The notes under the pieces: generated by a model
The model's database searches: none
What the model was told of the DNA's origin: nothing
The model's input: only the letters and a program-made list of their open reading frames with translations
Source of the DNA: Bacteroidota bacterium
Lineage (GTDB): Bacteria > Bacteroidota > Bacteroidia > Cytophagales > Cyclobacteriaceae
Reading direction: 5' to 3'
Assembly: GCA_023417955.1 (NCBI GenBank)
Contig: JAEZDW010000344.1
Location: 1 to 6,641 of the forward strand
Length of the DNA: 6,641 nucleotides
Part shown: positions 1 through 5,365 of the stretch, piece after piece
How the letters are laid out: the number at the start of each line of letters is the position of its first letter
Position numbering within the stretch: position 1 is the stretch's first letter
Translations under genes and position numbers: made by a program

Positions 1-337
1 CACCTGTTTCCAGAGACACGGTTGCTTTGAGGGCACTCGTAACAACAGAAACGGCTCCACCGGATTCGTTGAGTTCGAATTCAGGTTTGCCCTCCTGGGG
101 AACGATCATCAGGCTGTTTTTGGAAGAGAAATCGTCATTTGGAGTAGCCGATACGCGGATTATGTCGTCGGCAACAACCGTAAGTCGGACTTTTTTTGCC
201 TGATCACCGGCCACGGAAACCACGACGCCGCCGTCGATTTGTTCGTATTTGCTGGATTTAGAGCCACATCCGGCCAAAGAAAACAGGGCAGCGCAAAAAA
301 AGGCTGAGTAGAATCTCGAAGTTAAGTTTTGGGTCAT
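1..337 (-). CDS. GH31-family glycosidase lipoprotein (alpha-xylosidase-like), N-terminal part only
   Basis: Reading the minus strand from the ATG at 337 gives 112 codons that stay open to the window edge, so the C-terminal part, including the catalytic barrel, is missing. The protein opens with a lipoprotein signal: charged start, hydrophobic stretch FYSAFFCAALFSLAGC, and lipobox LAGC with the cysteine at residue 24. The next ~85 residues match the beta-sandwich found at the N-terminus of Bacteroidota GH31 enzymes: DGGVVVSV, then VRLTVVADDIIRVSATP, then NSLMIVP and a strand near KATVSLETG. GH31 enzymes of this type hydrolyse alpha-linked xylose or glucose from oligosaccharides, often in xyloglucan or starch use, in the periplasm or at the outer membrane. 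Family assignment is by recognition of this pattern. Substrate cannot be judged without the active site. No Shine-Dalgarno sequence is visible, as is usual in this phylum. Confidence 0.85.
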   Translation of the reverse strand, partial: MTQNLTSRFYSAFFCAALFSLAGCGSKSSKYEQIDGGVVVSVAGDQAKKVRLTVVADDIIRVSATPNDDFSSKNSLMIVPQEGKPEFELNESGGAVSVVTSALKATVSLETG

Positions 338-642
338 AGGTGCAACCGAGAGCGAATAGTCTTTTTCGAAAACGGTTGCATAAATTTATGTGTTGTGTGT
401 CCAACCGAGGGTACCAAAATGTTCAGGATAGGGTGTCCGACCGTTAACAGGGGGTAGCAATTTGTTTCCGGATGGGGGTTAAATTGTTAATTCGCCATTT
501 CTTCACCCGGGAAGCTGGCGATTCAGAGATGATTTTTTCGCAAAACCCGGAATTCGCAGGTCTATATTTGGGCCGGTCACAAAAGGAGAAACACCTCGCT
601 GCGAATCAACGGAGTGCCAGGCTTTTTGGGACAGAATTCGGC
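338..642. other. Intergenic stretch without a recognised gene
   Basis: About 300 bases between the GH31 start and the small membrane protein candidate. It would hold the GH31 promoter. The sequence CAACCGAG occurs twice (343-350 and 402-409), and CTTC-ACCCGGG-AAG near 500 could form a short hairpin. Both strands carry open frames through the 470-860 stretch, but neither encodes a recognisable domain or a convincing composition. Nothing else was seen. Confidence 0.5.
381..388 (-). promoter_or_regulatory. Candidate -7 element upstream of the GH31 gene
   Basis: On the minus strand this reads TAAATTTA, one base from the Bacteroidota -7 consensus TAnnTTTG. It would place the transcription start about 37 bases before the ATG at 337. 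A TTTG that could act as the -33 element lies 26 bases further upstream, which is longer than usual. The sequence is itself a palindrome, so the match may be chance. The call is weak. Confidence 0.28.
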
Positions 643-741
643 TTACAATATGATGAGGAGCGCTACGGAAACCGCGATAACCAGGTAAATGGCAATTTCG
701 ATGGCGAGCATCATTCTGGTTTTGCGTCTGAGTTTTTCCAT
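643..741 (-). CDS. Candidate 32-residue single-pass membrane protein
   Basis: ATG at 741 to TAA at 643 on the minus strand encodes a short protein starting MEKLRRKTRMM, followed by a nearly unbroken hydrophobic run from about residue 12 to 32 (LAIEIAIYLVIAVSVALLIIL). The shape is that of a small membrane protein: six basic residues at the N-terminus, then one helix of about 20 residues, which predicts a cytoplasmic N-terminus and a C-terminus at the outer face. A glutamate at residue 15 sits inside the helix, which is unusual and could be a pairing site. A GTG six codons upstream is an alternative start. No clear Shine-Dalgarno site is present, but a -7-like sequence lies 42 bases upstream. 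It points the same way as the GH31 gene, about 300 bases before it. I do not recognise a family. At this length the frame could be chance, and codon composition alone cannot settle it. Confidence 0.42.
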   Translation of the reverse strand: MEKLRRKTRMMLAIEIAIYLVIAVSVALLIIL

Positions 742-782
742 CGCTATAACGTGAGGCACAAAAGTACCTGCGCATCGAAAAT

Positions 783-791
783 CAAAGGTTA
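783..791 (-). promoter_or_regulatory. Possible -7 element for the small membrane protein
   Basis: The minus strand reads TAACCTTTG, which is TAnnTTTG with one extra base in the gap. Initiation about 7 bases downstream would give a leader near 35 bases before the ATG at 741. No TTTG is seen at the expected -33 distance, so the assignment is tentative. Confidence 0.25.
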
Positions 792-970
792 TTCAATCGT
801 TCAGAAATGGGGTACGATTTGTTGCTTTTTGCATTGCAAACCGGATTTCACAGGTACGTAACGGAGGGGCTGGGGCTTTTTCGATCAACGTTTCAGGCTA
901 TCAAGCTTTAGGTTTCACATGGACATCATTTTTTCGGATTGACCTCAGGGCCTCTTAACCCATCCGGTAA

Positions 971-1042
971 CGCTCCCAGCTCGAAACTGTACCTTACTCA
1001 TTTCAATTGAACTTGCAGCCAGTAGCCAGATGCCAGAAGCCA
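971..1042 (-). repeat. Inverted, truncated copy of the ~220-bp intergenic repeat
   Basis: Read on the minus strand, this segment matches the middle of the units at 1902-2601. It has four heptamers of the form NNCTGGC (TTCTGGC, ATCTGGC, TACTGGC pattern), then ATGAGTAAG, a CAGTTTCGAGCTG stretch and GAGCG. The AT-rich opening and the GTTCACGGTTATGAATG tail of the full unit are missing. It is therefore a 72-base core in the opposite orientation to the other copies, about 0.9 kb from the tandem array. Orientation and truncation suggest the repeat family is dispersed and not only locally amplified. Confidence 0.8.
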
Positions 1043-1059
1043 CCTTGCGTCCCAATGGC

Positions 1060-1107
1060 CCCTGAAAAATCAGGGTGATTCTGCCCTGTTACTCCTTTTT
1101 TTATTTT
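1060..1107 (+). terminator. Two mutually exclusive hairpins followed by a T-rich tract
   Basis: CCCTGA (1060-1065) can pair with TCAGGG (1070-1075) across an AAAA loop. CAGGG (1071-1075) can instead pair with CCCTG (1084-1088). A run of seven Ts, an A and four more Ts follows from 1096 to 1107. The arrangement resembles a weak intrinsic terminator or attenuator on the plus strand, but the T tract starts 7 bases after the stem and no plus-strand gene is seen upstream. It may simply be another structured part of the repeat island. Confidence 0.3.
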
Positions 1108-1169
1108 GTCAGCACACTCCAAATGTCATCGCCGCGAATGCGATGAAACTGGGGTGGATAGGTAGATAT

Positions 1170-1268
1170 TACTCGCATATATCCCGCATTCTTCCCGCAT
1201 TCATCCCGCATTTGACCCGCATTTGTCCCCCCTTATTGATAAGGGGGAATATATCGGGAACATATGCG
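1170..1268. repeat. 11-bp tandem array closed into a large hairpin (locus 1)
   Basis: Units of exactly 11 bases run from 1170 to 1224: TACTCGCATAT, ATCCCGCATTC, TTCCCGCATTC, ATCCCGCATTT and GACCCGCATTT. A sixth, diverged unit at 1225-1235 enters a perfect inverted repeat, CCCCCTTAT (1228-1236) with ATAAGGGGG (1239-1247), two bases apart. Beyond it, inverted sequence returns: CGGG (1255-1258) faces CCCG (1183-1186), and ATATGCG (1262-1268) faces CGCATAT (1174-1180). The locus can thus fold as a long stem capped by a GC-rich hairpin. A smaller hairpin, TCATCGC (1126-1132) with GCGATGA (1140-1146), lies just upstream. No conserved start codon or frame is seen. Confidence 0.82.
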
Positions 1269-1432
1269 TTTATTATCGCGGAAAAACGGAGCATGCTATA
1301 GCAGATTGTACGCTTTCACAATACGTTCAGTTTGACGTTCGGCCAGATCGATGAAAAGGAAATCATTAAGGCCGAAGACACGCCCAGGCGTGTAAAATCG
1401 ACTGGCTGGAAATGAAAATCCATCCATGGCTG
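1269..1432. other. Gene-free stretch with a 16-base inverted repeat
   Basis: No credible gene was found. The clearest element is ACACGCC (1378-1384) and GGCGTGT (1387-1393), a perfect stem with a two-base gap. It has no T tract, so it is not a terminator. The plus strand has an open frame of about 37 codons from 1297 to 1408 without a start codon, and it includes FGQIDEKEIIKAEDTPRRVK. This could be a decayed coding remnant, but I do not recognise it. Confidence 0.35.
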
Positions 1433-1530
1433 GGAGCTTCGAGCTGCGAATTTGGACTCGCTAACTTGAGTGTTCACTGTTATGAATGATGTTTCTTTAA
1501 TCGCAACGGCGCCATGATGCCATGCCGCGC
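1433..1530 (+). repeat. Diverged partial copy of the ~220-bp repeat
   Basis: The sequence GAGCTTCGAGCTGCGAATTT, a gap, CGCTAACTTGAGTGTTCACTGTTATGAATGATG matches the second half of the tandem units in the same orientation, with scattered substitutions. Similarity then fades, with a trace at ATGCCGCGCAAG near 1526 corresponding to the ATGCCGCAAG of unit two. The AT-rich first part of the unit is absent. The extra divergence compared with the tandem copies suggests an older insertion. Confidence 0.72.
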
Positions 1531-1579
1531 AAGAAAGGCCAAGTCCCACCAATAAAAAACCATTGTTGTCCGGTAAAAA

Positions 1580-1687
1580 ATAGGAATGGATAAAACTTGT
1601 TAGACGGCGGAATTCCTATCTATTCTCAATTATGCCGCGGTCAAGCCTTCCAGGAGGTCAATTGCGGCAGGAAATCACTATCCATTC
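1580..1687. repeat. Nested inverted repeats
   Basis: Three pairs are visible. GAATGGATA (1584-1592) is the reverse complement of TATCCATTC (1679-1687), 9 bases. ATAGGAAT (1580-1587) pairs with ATTCCTAT (1612-1619), 8 bases, and overlaps the first arm so the two pairings compete. TGCCGC (1633-1638) pairs with GCGGCA (1664-1669) inside the outer pair. This forms a roughly 100-base structure directly to the left of the second 11-bp locus. No gene is seen in it. Confidence 0.55.
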
Positions 1688-1690
1688 TTC

Positions 1691-1868
1691 GATGTAAAGT
1701 CGATGTAAAGTCGGGTATTAGTTATGGTTGTTCCAGGGTTGTTCCAGGGTTGATCCAGGGATAATCCAGGGTTGATCCAGCTACACACCCCCAAAGGCGG
1801 ATCAACCCTGGATCAACCCCTCTTGAACCCTGTGCAGAAGTCGGCTTCGACCCGACTTTATGTCGACG
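1691..1868. repeat. 11-bp tandem array closed into a large hairpin (locus 2)
   Basis: Five direct 11-mers run without gaps from 1727 to 1781: GTTGTTCCAGG twice, GTTGATCCAGG, GATAATCCAGG, GTTGATCCAGC. After a 17-base spacer come three inverted 11-mers from 1799 to 1831: GGATCAACCCT, GGATCAACCCC, TCTTGAACCCT. The central pair is perfect over 13 bases (1766-1778 with 1799-1811). The flanks are also inverted: GTAAAGTCGGGT (1704-1715) faces ACCCGACTTTATG (1850-1862), and GATGTAAAGTC is itself doubled on the left at 1691-1711. On the right AAGTCGG (1838-1844) can form a local hairpin with CCGACTT (1852-1858). The whole can fold as an imperfect stem of about 170 bases. Minus-strand open frames here are by-products of the array. 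Confidence 0.87.
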
Positions 1869-1901
1869 AAACATAGAAGTTAGTACGCCGATTGCAGCAG
1901 A

Positions 1902-2601
1902 AATTATAAATTTCCAAATTAGAAATTGCCAGCACGCGCAAGAATAGCTTCTGGCAGCTGGCAACTGGCTACTGGCTGTGGCTGCTAGTGTGATGAGTAA
2001 GCTTCAGTTTCGAGCTGCGAGCCGCGAGCCGCAAGTTTGATTTCTGCTAACTTAAATGTTCACGGTTATGAATGAGGGTAGTTTTTTTCCTACAATGCCG
2101 CAGGGAACTCCCTCAATTATAAATCATAAATTTCCAAATTAGAAATTGCCAGCACACGCAAGAATAGCCTCTGGCTTCTGGCAACTGGCTTCTGGCTGTC
2201 ACTGCTAGTGATATGAGTAAGGTTCAGTTGCAAGCTGCGAGCGCTGCGAGCTTCGAGCTGCAAGTTTGGTTTTGCTAATTTGAATGTTCACGGTTATGAA
2301 TGATGGTAGTTTTCTTACGACAATGCCGCAAGCCCCCAATTATAAATTACAAATTCCCAAATTAGAAATTGCCAGCACACGCAAGAATAGCCTCTGGCTT
2401 CTGGCAACTGGCTTCTGGCTGTGACTGCTAGTGAAATGAGTACGCTTCAGTTTCAAGCTGCGAGCTTCGAGCTGCAAGTTTGGTTTCGCTAACTTGAATG
2501 TTCACGGTTATGAATGAGGGTAGTTTTTTTCCTACAATGCCGCAGGGAACTCCCTCAATTATAAATCATAAATTTCCAAATTAGAAATTGCCAGCACACG
2601 C
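1902..2601 (+). repeat. Tandem array of ~220-bp units, three full copies plus a partial fourth
   Basis: Copies span 1902-2114, 2115-2337, 2338-2556 and 2557-2601 (truncated). The landmark AAATTGCCAGCAC recurs at 1923, 2143, 2366 and 2585, giving spacings of 220, 223 and 219. Each full unit has four parts: an AT-rich imperfect palindrome (AATTTCCAAATTAGAAATT), a block of four heptamers NNCTGGC, a GC-rich GAGCTTCGAGCTGCAAG-like block that can form AGCT-TCG-AGCT hairpins, and a conserved tail with GTTCACGGTTATGAATGA followed by a T run and ATGCCGC. A mini-frame starting ATGAGTAMGSTTCAG is kept in each copy but reaches only 15-21 codons with differing ends, so coding is doubtful. The first copy lacks an 8-base duplication (CATAAATT-like) present later. 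No transposase, target duplication or terminal inverted repeats are evident. Confidence 0.92.
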
Positions 2602-2625
2602 GAAGTCCTTATGCAGTTATTTCTT

Positions 2626-2724
2626 CCTGAAACCTGAAAACCTGAAACCCGAAACGCATGTTTGGAAATGTGCATTCCTTCGTTGCATCGCGATTTAGAA
2701 TTTACCGGATGCCAGCTGCCAGAA
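2626..2724. repeat. Short heptamer tracts next to the permease 3' end
   Basis: Positions 2626-2655 hold CCTGAAA, CCTGAAAA, CCTGAAA and CCCGAAA, a 7-base repeat with one insertion. At 2711-2724, GCCAGCT and GCCAGAA are the reverse complement of the NNCTGGC heptamers in the 220-bp units. This closes the repeat island 8 bases before the permease stop codon. No intrinsic terminator for the permease is recognisable here. Confidence 0.65.
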
Positions 2725-2731
2725 CCTACTT

Positions 2732-5167
2732 TCATTCGCTCCGCAATGAATCCACGGGATTAGCAACCGAGGCACGCACCGCATTGTAACTGATCGTCAA
2801 TCCGACGACAAACATCACCAATATGAAACTGATGACATAACTCAGCGGATCGATCGTTGTGCGATACGTAAAGTTTTCCAGCCAGTCGTTCAGGAAGTAC
2901 CATGAAATCGGAATCGCGATAACAAATCCGATTACAACAAGCCATACGAAGTCCAGGCAAATCAACTTCAGGATGCTACCCACGTTCGCGCCAAGTACTT
3001 TACGTACACCGATCTCCTTCACCTTGCGTTGAACAACAAATAGAACAAGTCCATATACACCAAGACAAGAAATCAAAATCGCAATGCCGGTGAACATTTG
3101 CACCATCATACCGAAGTTTTGAAAATTCTGGTATTGTGAATCGAGTTGTTCGTCAAGAAATGTGTATTCAAATGCTTTTTCATGAAACGAACGGTTCCAC
3201 GCTGCTTCAATGGCAGCCAGCGTGCCGGTGATTTCGCGGTTTTCGAACCTCACCGAAAGCGTGTTATACTGATTCGGGCCGACTTCCAGGACAAGGGCTG
3301 ATATAGGGGTTGTCATTGACGAAAAATTAAAATCGCGAACCACGCCCACAACCTTACCAATTTTGCCTTCGCGATTTATTGTCTTGCCAAGTGCGGCGTC
3401 AGGTGTTTCCCAATTGAATTCACGAACCGCAGTTTCATTTACCAGAAATGCTTCCTGTGCATCGGTGCCAAAACTTTCATCAAAAGCGCGGCCGGCGACG
3501 AGTTCAATGCCGTATGTCTTAACAAAATCAAAATCAACCGAAAGATTTGCAATGAACATAACAGCGTCATCAGAAAACCCATCCGGGACGGTACCCCGAT
3601 ACATCGCTCCCAGACCAGGCGCAGTCGATGACAGCGCTGTACCCATCACGCCGGATTGCGATTCAATTTCATTTCTCAATACCTCAAGCTTGCTGCGAAA
3701 CGTAGAATCGCTTTGACGGAAAATGCCATTGATATTGTTGCTGTATAACGGTACGTTAATTATAAGCTCTTTCTGAAATCCCAGCGGACGCGTCTCCAGA
3801 AACCGAAGTTGTTTTACGATGAGCAGCGCGCCACTCAACAACATACACGCGATAGTAAGTTGAAAAACGACTAACGCATTTCGCAACGTTCGGCTACCTG
3901 TTTGTGTTATGCCGGCACCCTTCAATACGTTCACCGACTCAAACCGCGAAACAAAATATGCAGGGTATCCTCCGGCGAACGCAGTGACAAGAAGGAGAAT
4001 GATCAATGATGCCAGAATGAGTACCCAATCGACCGCTTCACCGAACACAAGTTGCTTATTCAAAAGCTGATTAAGTACCGGGAGGGTATAGTAAAATACA
4101 AAGTATGCAAACAGCATCGCGCCAAGGCAAAAGATGAAACTCTCCGCGATGAACTGAAAGATAAGCTGATGCTTTTGCGAACCAAGAATCTTACGGATAC
4201 CAATTTCCTTGAGCCGCGAGAATGATTGAGCTGTGCTCAGGTTAATATAATTGACACATGCAATGAGCAGAGTCAGAATGCCAACACCAACGAAGATGTA
4301 CAGGTTCGTCATGTTGTTCACCGACGAAGGCTCTGCAAGCAGCGTGCTCTTAAGGTGTATATCCGGCACAGGCATCAGCGTAAATACCTGGCCAACGAGA
4401 AATTGCGGATTCGCATACTTTTTCAGGAATTCCTCCATGTTGCGATCTACTGCATGCGGATCAGCACCCGGTTTCAACAGGACATAGGTATAGGAGTGAC
4501 TGATAATGTAATTAACCGCGAGATTATTTCTGAGAACGGTCGCCCCGGGTTCGTTTTCCATATCAAACATATTGTGATAGGGAACCAGCATGTTAAACTG
4601 GATGTGTGAGTTTTCAGGGAATCGCTTGACTACGCCTACTACTTTAAACAGATGTTTACCGCCGAACATCAGTGATTCGCCCATTGGATCCTCGTCTCCA
4701 AAATATTTCGTCGCCATTTCTTCCGTGATCACCACGGTAAACGGATCGCGCAATGCTTTATCAGGATTGCCTTTAACGTATTCGAATGTAAACATGGAAG
4801 TGAGTGCTGAATCAGCAAAGAACACGTTGTTCTCCTCGAAGATTTCATCCTTACCGGGCACGGAGATACTCATGTTCCTGCCAAAAAGCCGGGCAGCATC
4901 CTCAACTTCAGGAAAGAAGTCTTTCATGTTAGGTGCTATCGGCGGCGGACTTGTCGCCAACTGCAACCCGTTGGGAGCTGTATATGAAAGGCGATACAGT
5001 CTGTCGCCGTGTTGATGAAATGCATCATAACTAAGTTCATGACGAACATACGTAAAGATGAGCAACGCCAATGCGAGGCCCGCCGTAAGTCCAGCGAAGT
5101 TGATTCCGGCATACACCTTATACTTAAGTACGTTCCGGATTGCGGTTTTGATAAAATTTTTCAGCAT
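2732..5167 (-). CDS. FtsX/MacB-type ABC transporter permease
   Basis: 811 residues, the usual size for the duplicated FtsX permeases of Bacteroidota. Helix 1 (about 19-40) is followed by a MacB-like periplasmic core (about 45-280), three helices (about 289-311, 339-360, 381-402), a fifth helix (about 429-451), a second periplasmic domain (about 455-685) and three final helices (about 688-712, 735-757, 776-796). Each half carries the FtsX signature after its helix: EIGIRKILGSQKHQLIFQFI at 321-340 and KEIGVRKVLGANVGSILKL at 717-735. GYPAYFVSRFESVNVLKG (400-417) and the C-terminal NPVDSLRSE are also typical. Such permeases pair with a separate MacB/LolD-like ATPase and act as mechanotransmitters for efflux or lipoprotein-type substrates at the inner membrane. 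No ATPase gene is in the window, so the substrate is unknown. The start at 5167 fits the basic N-terminus (MLKNFIKTAIRNVLKYK) of the family. The gene is intact and transcribed away from the plus-strand lipoprotein. Confidence 0.96.
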   Translation of the reverse strand: MLKNFIKTAIRNVLKYKVYAGINFAGLTAGLALALLIFTYVRHELSYDAFHQHGDRLYRLSYTAPNGLQLATSPPPIAPNMKDFFPEVEDAARLFGRNMSISVPGKDEIFEENNVFFADSALTSMFTFEYVKGNPDKALRDPFTVVITEEMATKYFGDEDPMGESLMFGGKHLFKVVGVVKRFPENSHIQFNMLVPYHNMFDMENEPGATVLRNNLAVNYIISHSYTYVLLKPGADPHAVDRNMEEFLKKYANPQFLVGQVFTLMPVPDIHLKSTLLAEPSSVNNMTNLYIFVGVGILTLLIACVNYINLSTAQSFSRLKEIGIRKILGSQKHQLIFQFIAESFIFCLGAMLFAYFVFYYTLPVLNQLLNKQLVFGEAVDWVLILASLIILLLVTAFAGGYPAYFVSRFESVNVLKGAGITQTGSRTLRNALVVFQLTIACMLLSGALLIVKQLRFLETRPLGFQKELIINVPLYSNNINGIFRQSDSTFRSKLEVLRNEIESQSGVMGTALSSTAPGLGAMYRGTVPDGFSDDAVMFIANLSVDFDFVKTYGIELVAGRAFDESFGTDAQEAFLVNETAVREFNWETPDAALGKTINREGKIGKVVGVVRDFNFSSMTTPISALVLEVGPNQYNTLSVRFENREITGTLAAIEAAWNRSFHEKAFEYTFLDEQLDSQYQNFQNFGMMVQMFTGIAILISCLGVYGLVLFVVQRKVKEIGVRKVLGANVGSILKLICLDFVWLVVIGFVIAIPISWYFLNDWLENFTYRTTIDPLSYVISFILVMFVVGLTISYNAVRASVANPVDSLRSE

Positions 5168-5185
5168 ACGTCAGATTTGTATTGA

Positions 5186-5205
5186 GAGCCTGGCTCGTAA
5201 TTACG
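5186..5205. promoter_or_regulatory. Two abutting palindromes upstream of the permease
   Basis: GAGCCTGGCTC (5186-5196) and CGTAATTACG (5196-5205) are perfect palindromes sharing one base, and the second extends imperfectly as CTCGTAATTAC(G)GAG. They lie 18 bases before the permease ATG and about 160 bases before the divergent lipoprotein start. The position would suit an operator or a leader hairpin. No binding protein can be named from the sequence. Confidence 0.4.
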
Positions 5206-5244
5206 GAGAATACCGGAATTTTGTTTAAGATTTCATTTTTGTGA

Positions 5245-5275
5245 TTTGAACGGCTACCCGAAACCGTTAATATAC
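5245..5275 (+). promoter_or_regulatory. Possible promoter for the lipoprotein gene
   Basis: TTTG at 5245-5248 is followed 19 bases later by TAATATAC (5268-5275). The spacing suits the Bacteroidota -33/-7 pair, but the second element keeps only the TA and one T of TAnnTTTG. Initiation near 5282 would leave a leader of about 85 bases before the ATG at 5366. Confidence 0.3.
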
Positions 5276-5303
5276 CCCCGAACGGGTGACATCATCACGG
5301 GGG
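5249..5303 (+). other. Potentially structured leader with competing stems
   Basis: AACGG at 5249-5253 and again at 5281-5285 can each pair with CCGTT at 5264-5268. CCCCCG (5275-5280) can pair with CGGGGG (5298-5303), and GTGA (5286-5289) with TCAC (5295-5298) inside it. The stems are short and some overlap the proposed promoter, so only part would be transcribed. It matches no riboswitch class that I recognise. Confidence 0.22.
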
Positions 5304-5365
5304 AATATTTCCAACCTTCGGGGGCGTCGCGTTGTCTAATTGAACGAAACCTGCCCGACAAACCT

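Noticed and set aside
472..861. 129-residue plus-strand open frame and the overlapping 90-residue minus-strand frame at 503-775
   Set aside because: Neither shows a recognisable domain, signal or membrane segment, and both have an irregular composition. They overlap the better small membrane protein candidate at 643-741 in another frame.
1316..1552. 78-residue minus-strand open frame
   Set aside because: It runs through the truncated repeat copy (1433-1530), whose sequence appears elsewhere as non-coding repeat, and no domain or start context is recognisable.
1170..1831. CRISPR array
   Set aside because: The 11-base units are too short and have no unique spacers between them, and no cas gene is present. 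The 220-bp units are too long and vary internally.
1722..1964. 80-residue minus-strand open frame
   Set aside because: It spans the 11-bp array and the start of the 220-bp array. 11-mers do not keep frame, and the translation reflects the repeats, not a protein.
1902..2601. Insertion sequence
   Set aside because: No transposase frame, terminal inverted repeats or target-site duplication could be found around the units.
3363..5015. Plus-strand open frames at 3363-3716, 4226-4609 and 4590-5015
   Set aside because: They are antisense to the intact 811-residue permease and show no independent coding features.
5246..5365. Upstream extension of the lipoprotein frame to the ATG at 5246
   Set aside because: It would put 40 residues before a clear lipoprotein signal peptide, and it overlaps the proposed promoter and leader structures.
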